Positions 59,667 through 64,000 of a stretch of DNA of 64,000 nucleotides are shown piece by piece. The notes under the pieces were generated by a model, which saw only the letters and a program-made list of their open reading frames with translations, was not told the DNA's origin and did no database searches. This stretch comes from a virus. Position 1 is the stretch's first letter; each line of letters starts with the position of its first letter. The stretch is from positions 1 through 64,000 of the IMG/VR virus record IMGVR_UViG_3300028571_002036. One strand, given 5' to 3'. The position numbers and the translations under genes are program-made.

Positions 59667-59747
59667 TACCGGAAGAGGGACTCGAACCCCCACGCTAAAA
59701 AGCAGATGCTCCTAAGGCATCCGTGTCTACCATTCCACCACACCGGC
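59667..59747 (-). tRNA. tRNA-Leu (anticodon TAG)
   Basis: Anticodon arm GATGC-CTTAGGA-GCATC gives TAG. GCCGG pairs with CCGGT, with a T-T mismatch low in the acceptor. T-arm GGGGG-TTCGAGT-CCCTC. A short class II variable arm (TGCTTTTTAGCGT). Confidence 0.88.
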
Positions 59748-59752
59748 ACTTA

Positions 59753-59900
59753 GTTGGTAGTAGTTGACTTTATCAGGAATCCCGCCTAACCCCCAAAAGA
59801 GGTTCAGCTTCACACACCATTAGAGAGAGGGTATATTCTTAGTGTGTACCCTTGCGATATGCTCTCTCATACTGTCAACTCACGCATTGTTACTACCAAC
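59753..59900 (-). ncRNA. Structured RNA of unknown family
   Basis: 148 nt closed by a 10-bp helix: GTTGGTAGTA (59753-59762) with TACTACCAAC (59891-59900). Inside are GTTGAC / GTCAAC (59763-59768, 59874-59879), GAGAGAG / CTCTCTC (59823-59829, 59862-59868) and GGGTA / TACCC (59829-59833, 59847-59851), and CACACA / TGTGTG can form a pseudoknot. A T-arm-like hairpin TCAGG-AATCCCG-CCTAA (59773-59789) resembles that of the Ser-type element. Strand assigned from its neighbours. The 83 nt that follow, up to 59983, show nothing further. Confidence 0.55.
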
Positions 59901-59983
59901 CGTTATTTGTTTTTAACATTTCAAAGACCTTATGTCTTAACAACACCACAAATATATGTCGACATTTTTATAAAACCAAATGT

Positions 59984-60472
59984 CTAAAAAACTTTTTCCG
60001 AATTTTGTTCAACCCAAGACAAACTTATAGAAACATGTTTAGAAGATTTCTTCTTAGACAACTCTATTTTGGTTTTAACAATTTCCAAAACCTTGTCAGT
60101 TGTACATTTCCAAATATTCTTACAAGTTAGACCATCTTTTTTATCAAACAAGGCAAAAAAGAAAGCATCGTTTCTTTCGACTCTATGAAGGTTGTCTTCG
60201 TGGATTCTGTCAAGTTGAAAGGTCCCCCCCTCTTTACAAGATAGGTATTCGTACTTTTCTTTACCGTCTTTAGAATATGCATCAGCACCATGTTTTGTCT
60301 TATGACATTTATGGTCGAGAATTTCAGACACCATCCATTCTTTAATAAATCCTGGTGTTAACAGGTCTTGTTCGAACCCATTTTCTTTTTTATACAGGTT
60401 TAAAGTTCCCACTAGTAGAAGGAGGGGGTTTTCCTGTTGTCTTATTAAATTTATCAATTCTTCTTGGGTCAT
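59984..60472 (-). CDS. Hypothetical protein, possible PD-(D/E)xK-like
   Basis: 162 residues. The N-terminal half is helical (TQEELINLIRQQENPLLLL). KTKHGADAYSKDGKEKYEYLSCKEGG looks like a nuclease-fold strand pair, with Asp of GADA and a Tyr-Leu-Ser-Cys-Lys strand in the ExK place, but the Glu is displaced. The C-terminal half is Lys-rich. It may be a restriction-endonuclease-fold relic; confidence is low. Confidence 0.45.
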   Translation of the reverse strand: MTQEELINLIRQQENPLLLLVGTLNLYKKENGFEQDLLTPGFIKEWMVSEILDHKCHKTKHGADAYSKDGKEKYEYLSCKEGGTFQLDRIHEDNLHRVERNDAFFFALFDKKDGLTCKNIWKCTTDKVLEIVKTKIELSKKKSSKHVSISLSWVEQNSEKVF

Positions 60473-60487
60473 AAGGGTATATGTTGG

Positions 60488-60561
60488 TGGGCCTGGCAGG
60501 AATCGAACCCGCGACCTCGAAATTATGAGTTTCTCGCTCTAACCGTCTGAGCTACAGGCCC
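60488..60561 (-). tRNA. tRNA-Met (anticodon CAT), CCA encoded
   Basis: GGGCCTG pairs with CAGGCCC, then A and an encoded CCA (60487-60485). Anticodon loop CTCATAA gives CAT. D-arm GCTC..GAGC; T-arm CGGG-TTCGATT-CCTG. It could also be tRNA-Ile with a lysidine at position 34. Confidence 0.92.
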
Positions 60562-60574
60562 TGATGTTTTGTCA

Positions 60575-60603
60575 ATTATAGAAAATCAATTTCATATTGT
60601 CAA
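60575..60603 (-). promoter_or_regulatory. Consensus sigma70-like promoter of tRNA-Met
   Basis: On the minus strand TTGACA (60603-60598), a 17-base spacer and TATAAT (60580-60575), ending 13 bases before the tRNA. A perfect consensus pair. Confidence 0.7.
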
Positions 60604-60722
60604 ATCGTTTACCTTGAAAGAGTTGAATTTCCGACATTTTTTATCTGAGTTAAAAGTGTTTAGTAAACTTTTTTTTGTTACAATAAACCTCATTAGTTTA
60701 TTGAGCAATTTTTAGTTTATTG

Positions 60723-60794
60723 TGACCCCGAGGCGATTCGAACGCCCGACTAGTATGTTAAGACACACTGCTCTACCATCTGAGCTACGGGGTC
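60723..60794 (-). tRNA. tRNA-Lys (anticodon CTT) with a six-base anticodon loop
   Basis: GACCCCG pairs with CGGGGTC, discriminator A. D-arm GCTC-AGATGGTA-GAGC. The anticodon stem GTGTG/CATAC closes TCTTAA, one base short of seven, so nucleotide 32 is missing while U33, CTT and A37 remain. T-arm GGGCG-TTCGAAT-CGCCT. 72 nt. Confidence 0.8.
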
Positions 60795-60875
60795 AGATTA
60801 TTCGGTTAAAACTTAGTTGTTTACGCATCAAAATCTTAAAAAATGAACGATAAAACAAACCAAAATGACCGAAAA

Positions 60876-61110
60876 ATTTAACAAAGTATAACCAAGATTC
60901 TGTATTTAATCTATCATTAGTCTATTTGCCCCCACCTTACCCGACCAGCTCACCGTCGTGGGTTGTTTTGGGTTGCATCCTCGGTGGTAATGACGATATA
61001 AGGATGTGGACTTATAACTGACCATTATAAGTTTGTTCCCTTATATCTCCCACCTTAAGCGTGTGATGTCCTGAGTTTCCTCTCCTAAGAGCGACAGAAC
61101 TTTGTTAAAT
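60876..61110 (-). ncRNA. rnpB: Candidate miniature RNase P RNA (rnpB)
   Basis: Minus strand, 235 nt. P1 is 12 bp (ATTTAACAAAGT with ACTTTGTTAAAT). P2 is CTGTC/GATAG and P3 a small CTC-TTAG-GAG hairpin. CR-I reads AGAGGAAACTCAGGAC, against the usual GAGGAAAGTCCGGGC, and CR-V reads ACAGAATCTTGGTTATA. P4 forms with the universal bulged U: AAC-U-CAGGA with UCUUGGUU, changed on both strands together. GGGTAAGGTGG and GGCAAATAG match CR-IV. A domain GATATAAGG/CCTTATATC with an inner CTTATAA/TTATAAG hairpin stands for P10-P12. It is far smaller than cellular type A RNAs. It probably matures the phage tRNAs. Confidence 0.8.
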
Positions 61111-61192
61111 TTTTTTTTTCAGGTTTAGGTTCAGGTTCTTCGGGTTTCGGTGGAACATTCCACATTTCATCCCAAAAGGTATATTCACTCAT
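61085..61192 (-). CDS. Small acidic/Pro protein overlapping the rnpB 5' end
   Basis: 35 residues: SEYTFWDEMWNVPPKPEEPE then KPEKKNLTKFCRS. Its ATG overlaps the end of the upstream gene (ATGAGTGA), the usual coupling arrangement, so it may be translated. Its last 26 bases lie inside the RNase P RNA. It may be a real small protein, or only the leader from which the RNA is processed. Confidence 0.4.
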   Translation of the reverse strand: MSEYTFWDEMWNVPPKPEEPEPKPEKKNLTKFCRS

Positions 61193-61775
61193 TGTTGTCA
61201 GGTTTAGAAAATGTTTCTTCGGCTTTACCGCCAAATTTACTGTTGTTAAACAAATCATCATAGTCTTTGAATCCCCTTGTACGGGCATAATCATCGTTTT
61301 TCTTTCTACGATACTCCTTGATTTTTTCAGGGTCGCTCATCTCATCAGGGGTTTCAAAACCAAGTGATTTGGCACACTCGTTTTCACACCACTTATGAGA
61401 ACCGATTTCAATGTGAATTGGTAAATCGGTCTGTAGTGAATCAATGAACTCTTCGAATTGGTTTGCGGCAATGAACGGCATCGTGTAGATACCCTCATCA
61501 ACAGCATATCCTGATTCGTCCTGACTGTCAAAGATTTCAACCCTTCCCATACGGTATTTTTCACCCATCAAAGAGAATACTCCATAACCAACGGTTGAAT
61601 AATAAAACCTACCAGGGTCACTAACACCATGAATATCAATACACCCTGGATTTTTTTCTATCCAAGTTCCAAGATGATTGGCAATGTCCGTATTGGTGAG
61701 TTTAATATTATCCTTCTCAGCATCGTGACGGATATTTGTTAAAAACCAAGCAAGTTTCTTTCTATCTATTTTCAT
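61185..61775 (-). CDS. Hypothetical protein
   Basis: 196 residues, not recognised. KIDRKKLAWFLTNIRHDAEKD starts a helix, SLMGEKYRMGRVEIFDSQDESG is a beta pair, and the C-terminus is charged (EYRRKKNDDYARTRGFKDYDDL). A few Cys and His (HKWCENECAK) might bind zinc. The upstream region contains TATATTTG, a Bacteroidota-type -7 box. Confidence 0.5.
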   Translation of the reverse strand: MKIDRKKLAWFLTNIRHDAEKDNIKLTNTDIANHLGTWIEKNPGCIDIHGVSDPGRFYYSTVGYGVFSLMGEKYRMGRVEIFDSQDESGYAVDEGIYTMPFIAANQFEEFIDSLQTDLPIHIEIGSHKWCENECAKSLGFETPDEMSDPEKIKEYRRKKNDDYARTRGFKDYDDLFNNSKFGGKAEETFSKPDNNE

Positions 61776-61795
61776 AATTGCAAATATAGTAATTT

Positions 61796-62734
61796 TTAAT
61801 AGGGTTTAGGTAGCTGGTCTTTGAAATAGGTGAATATTTTACCAACCTTTTCCCAACTACCAATTTCCCTGAGGTATTCTTCACCCCTTAGTGTTACCGT
61901 CTCATAAGCGTTCACATAAAAAAAATGAGAAGGATTTTCGATGAAATTCTTAGCACCCCACAAATGATAGATATATTTCCCCAAAGGAGAATCCACAGGT
62001 AAATCGAAATCTCCGTTATCGTAATAATGTCCAAAGGAATGAACAGTGTCAGACAAAGACCTTGATTTGAAATTACCATCGATTTCTTTATGGTATTTTA
62101 AAACCATCGACGATAACAAATACTGCTCAGCAAAAGTCTGCATCGCAGTCTTGTCAACATAATCATCATCCTTGTAATCAAATTCACCTGAGTTATCCAA
62201 CACAAAATCAAAATATGACTTAATATAAAAATCCTTAAACTCTTGATGATTGAAATATAAAACCGATACATTAATCGGAAGTGACTGCTTGAAGTATTTC
62301 TTGTCTTTACCCCATTTCCAAGAAGGAGAAACACTTACCTCTGAGGGTCTTAAATAACCCGATTGTAACTCCCTGTGAAGATATACCATTTGATTGTCAT
62401 TGAACTTACTAATGGGTGTGTTTAAAATCAAATCGGTATCAATAACCAAAAAAGGTGTTTTTACCTTAGACATAACCCATAGTTTTGGCGTCGCCCAAAA
62501 AGCATCACTAACCCTTTCATATGGATAATCATCAAAAAAATCAGTAACCACCTCATCGTAGAAATCTAACATCCCCAATTTTTCGTAAAAACCTAAAGAC
62601 TTCTTATCCGTGGCAAAGACAAACGGAACATCAGGGTTCACATATTTGTGATTGCACACGGAGATAAGTTGAACCAAAAGTTCCAAATAAGAGGGGGGGT
62701 CATTATGAATGATATATGTGTGATACACTTTCAT
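61796..62734 (-). CDS. Hypothetical protein, glycosyltransferase-like
   Basis: 312 residues. KVYHTYIIHNDPPSYLELLVQLI is a GT-A-like start. FLVIDTDLILNTPI holds a D-T-D metal motif with the typical preceding hydrophobic strand, and YLHRELQSGYL and VLYFNHQEFKDFYI recall glycogenin-like or DUF6734-like proteins. No membrane segment. The substrate is unknown. It is separated by 54 bases from the next gene upstream, where the tRNA remnant lies. Confidence 0.5.
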   Translation of the reverse strand: MKVYHTYIIHNDPPSYLELLVQLISVCNHKYVNPDVPFVFATDKKSLGFYEKLGMLDFYDEVVTDFFDDYPYERVSDAFWATPKLWVMSKVKTPFLVIDTDLILNTPISKFNDNQMVYLHRELQSGYLRPSEVSVSPSWKWGKDKKYFKQSLPINVSVLYFNHQEFKDFYIKSYFDFVLDNSGEFDYKDDDYVDKTAMQTFAEQYLLSSMVLKYHKEIDGNFKSRSLSDTVHSFGHYYDNGDFDLPVDSPLGKYIYHLWGAKNFIENPSHFFYVNAYETVTLRGEEYLREIGSWEKVGKIFTYFKDQLPKPY

Positions 62735-62748
62735 GATAAAGGTATTTG

Positions 62749-62786
62749 TAGCGTCGAGTGGATTTAAAACATTGAGCTACTACGCC
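62749..62786 (-). pseudogene. tRNA remnant with central deletion
   Basis: 38 nt. The 5' part GGCGTAG-TA-GCTC is joined almost directly to a T-stem-like ATCCACT and CGACGCT, so the acceptor strands still pair (six of seven) while the anticodon arm and variable loop are gone. Confidence 0.5.
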
Positions 62787-62789
62787 ATA

Positions 62790-63281
62790 CTATGAGAATT
62801 CAGTTGATGTAGAAACCCGAAGACCATCAAGATATTCCTCGTGTTTTTTATTGTGAATAAAACTAATACGGTGCGAAGGATTTTCCTTGTAATATGTTTC
62901 AATATCCCATCCATCCTCTTGACCCCACTGAAGAGCCATTTGAATGAATTCTTCTTGACCCATAAGTTCTCCGTATTCATCAACCACACGACCATTTCGG
63001 ATAAACTCAAAGAGTTCTTCTTTGGTCTTATAGTGTTTTGAATCATTCCAATTCCACAGGAACTTCCAACCCGAACTTCGTTTACCCAAATGAATATTGG
63101 TTTCATCCAAGAATTCTTCCCAAGGTGACATGTAATCCCACTCACCAACTGATATTGAACGAAATCCTCGTTCGATTTGAGACGGATTGATTGAATCCAT
63201 CTCATTGATACGCCGTCTCAGTTTTTGCTCCCGCTTTATCATTTCATCACCTTTCGGTACTCTGTAATAGTTAGTTCCCAT
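62790..63281 (-). CDS. Hypothetical MGTNYY-type phage protein
   Basis: 163 residues. It opens GTNYYRVPKGDEMIKREQKL, a start seen in small proteins of many phages, and has IHLGKRSSGWKFLWNWNDSKH in the middle, which resembles a metal-binding or RNA-binding loop with many Trp and His. The rest is helical and acidic. Function unknown. Confidence 0.55.
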   Translation of the reverse strand: MGTNYYRVPKGDEMIKREQKLRRRINEMDSINPSQIERGFRSISVGEWDYMSPWEEFLDETNIHLGKRSSGWKFLWNWNDSKHYKTKEELFEFIRNGRVVDEYGELMGQEEFIQMALQWGQEDGWDIETYYKENPSHRISFIHNKKHEEYLDGLRVSTSTEFS

Positions 63282-63309
63282 AGTTTATTTTTTTTTCAAA
63301 GTTAACAAA

Positions 63310-63954
63310 TTATTCTTCTTCGTCGGCATCCCAATCATCGTCACTGTCAAGGTCGTCCATTGTAAAGAGTTCCACAGTCAAACTTTTACCCCGAAAGAAT
63401 TCTTCATCGAAACTTCGCTCGAGTTCAGTCCCCTTAAAAAATACTTTCGAAACAAGTTCTTCTTCGTATTGGGGTGTTTCCATAGATTGGACGGTCACCG
63501 CAAAATCTGTTGGTTTTGGTTCTTCTTCAGACTCGATTTCAAGATTCAACATTGTTCCTTTAACTGTCTCATAAACCAAAAGAATGTTTTCTTTACCTTC
63601 ATGAGGATATGCATCGATTTCTTTAGTGTGGTCATCGGCGTTTTCAGGATATTCAAAATTTTCCATTGTTCGGTCCAAATCTTCAAATTTAACGTCCCAA
63701 ATCACCTCGTCCTTTTCGTTTACCAAAACAAAATGGCAACTGTCATTAGCCAGAGTAGTTGTGGTAACCCAATAGTTGGTCATGTAGTGGTCGTAATCCT
63801 CCAAGATTTCAGGGAGGTCCATATACATTTCATCCAAAGTTTTATGTCCTTCTTTTTCTTTGAAAGACAGAATTGCTTGGACTTCTTCGTCAGTTAAGGT
63901 GTGGGCGGAACCATCAAGTCCGTATCCGTTCACCAATAATTTATATTTTGCCAT
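63310..63954 (-). CDS. Hypothetical acidic protein
   Basis: 214 residues, not recognised. KYKLLVNGYGLDGSAHTLTD starts a small beta-alpha unit, YWVTTTTLANDSCHFVLVNE is a central strand pair, and the C-terminus is very acidic (DDLDSDDDWDADEEE). It may be a nucleic-acid mimic or a regulatory protein. Upstream, at 63985-63978 on the minus strand, TATCTTTG forms a Bacteroidota-type -7 box; its -33 box would fall outside the window. Confidence 0.5.
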   Translation of the reverse strand: MAKYKLLVNGYGLDGSAHTLTDEEVQAILSFKEKEGHKTLDEMYMDLPEILEDYDHYMTNYWVTTTTLANDSCHFVLVNEKDEVIWDVKFEDLDRTMENFEYPENADDHTKEIDAYPHEGKENILLVYETVKGTMLNLEIESEEEPKPTDFAVTVQSMETPQYEEELVSKVFFKGTELERSFDEEFFRGKSLTVELFTMDDLDSDDDWDADEEE

Positions 63955-64000
63955 AATTTAAAATTTTATCTTTACCACAAAGATATTAAAAATTTTTTTA

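Noticed and set aside
60588-60653. 21-codon ORF on the minus strand (MSEIQLF...)
   Set aside because: It overlaps the consensus tRNA-Met promoter, has no neighbours to couple with and is too short to support.
62749-62786. tRNA fragment as a phage attachment site
   Set aside because: There is no integrase, no second copy and no prophage border in the window; the deletion of the tRNA centre fits decay better.

Overview
This 64 kb window is a low-GC, gene-dense segment of a large tailed phage with a T4-like head. Its host is most likely a member of the Bacteroidota. The phage assignment rests on gp23-like major capsid, gp22-like core, gp21-like protease, gp20-like portal and gp17-like terminase genes in one minus-strand block, plus a gp5-like baseplate OB-fold protein, PhoH, a gp55-like sigma factor and a tRNA/tmRNA array. 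The host assignment rests on three things. There are repeated TTG-N19/20-TAnnTTTG promoters of the Bacteroidota type. Most start codons lack a Shine-Dalgarno sequence and have A/T-rich leaders. The phage also encodes its own ribosomal protein bS21. The window starts inside a glycosyltransferase gene.

Layout. (1) 1-16.1 kb, plus strand: a tightly overlapping surface-glycan island. It holds GT2, GT4, GT10 and GT11 glycosyltransferases, a nucleotide-sugar dehydrogenase, a GDP-mannose 3,5-epimerase-like enzyme, an aminotransferase and PglD/NeuD-like acyltransferase pair, two FkbM methyltransferases, a sulfotransferase-like protein, NadE and a HAD-nucleotidyltransferase fusion. (2) 16.1-20.7 kb: PhoH, HAD-like proteins, two more glycosyltransferases and a sigma-like factor. 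(3) 20.7-28.9 kb: baseplate and virion proteins. (4) 28.9-44 kb, minus strand: the head block. The portal gene carries an in-frame intein with an HNH domain, and bS21 sits on the opposite strand between head genes. (5) 44-50.4 kb: a nucleotidyltransferase, a KTSC protein, a UVR-motif protein divergent from a ClpC-like unfoldase, and a metallopeptidase. (6) 50.4-63.9 kb: an RNA-rich accessory region. It contains a tmRNA split in its T-loop by a small group I intron, a candidate miniature RNase P RNA, about eleven tRNAs or tRNA-like elements (several structurally odd), two unassigned structured RNAs, and many small genes, among them an M15-like endolysin, a 2OG-Fe(II) oxygenase, a small lipoprotein and a T/P-rich repeat protein.

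How it fits together. The glycan island can supply and transfer unusual sugars, probably to virion or host-surface glycans. The sigma-like factor may read a recurrent TATTTATA(A) element just upstream of virion genes. bS21, the tRNAs, the tmRNA and a phage RNase P RNA would together let the phage re-shape host translation and mature its own tRNAs. The ClpC/UVR pair could act on tmRNA-tagged or other substrates. The most notable elements are the intron-containing tmRNA, the RNase P RNA candidate and the intein-bearing portal. All calls were made by reading the sequence; no database search was run.
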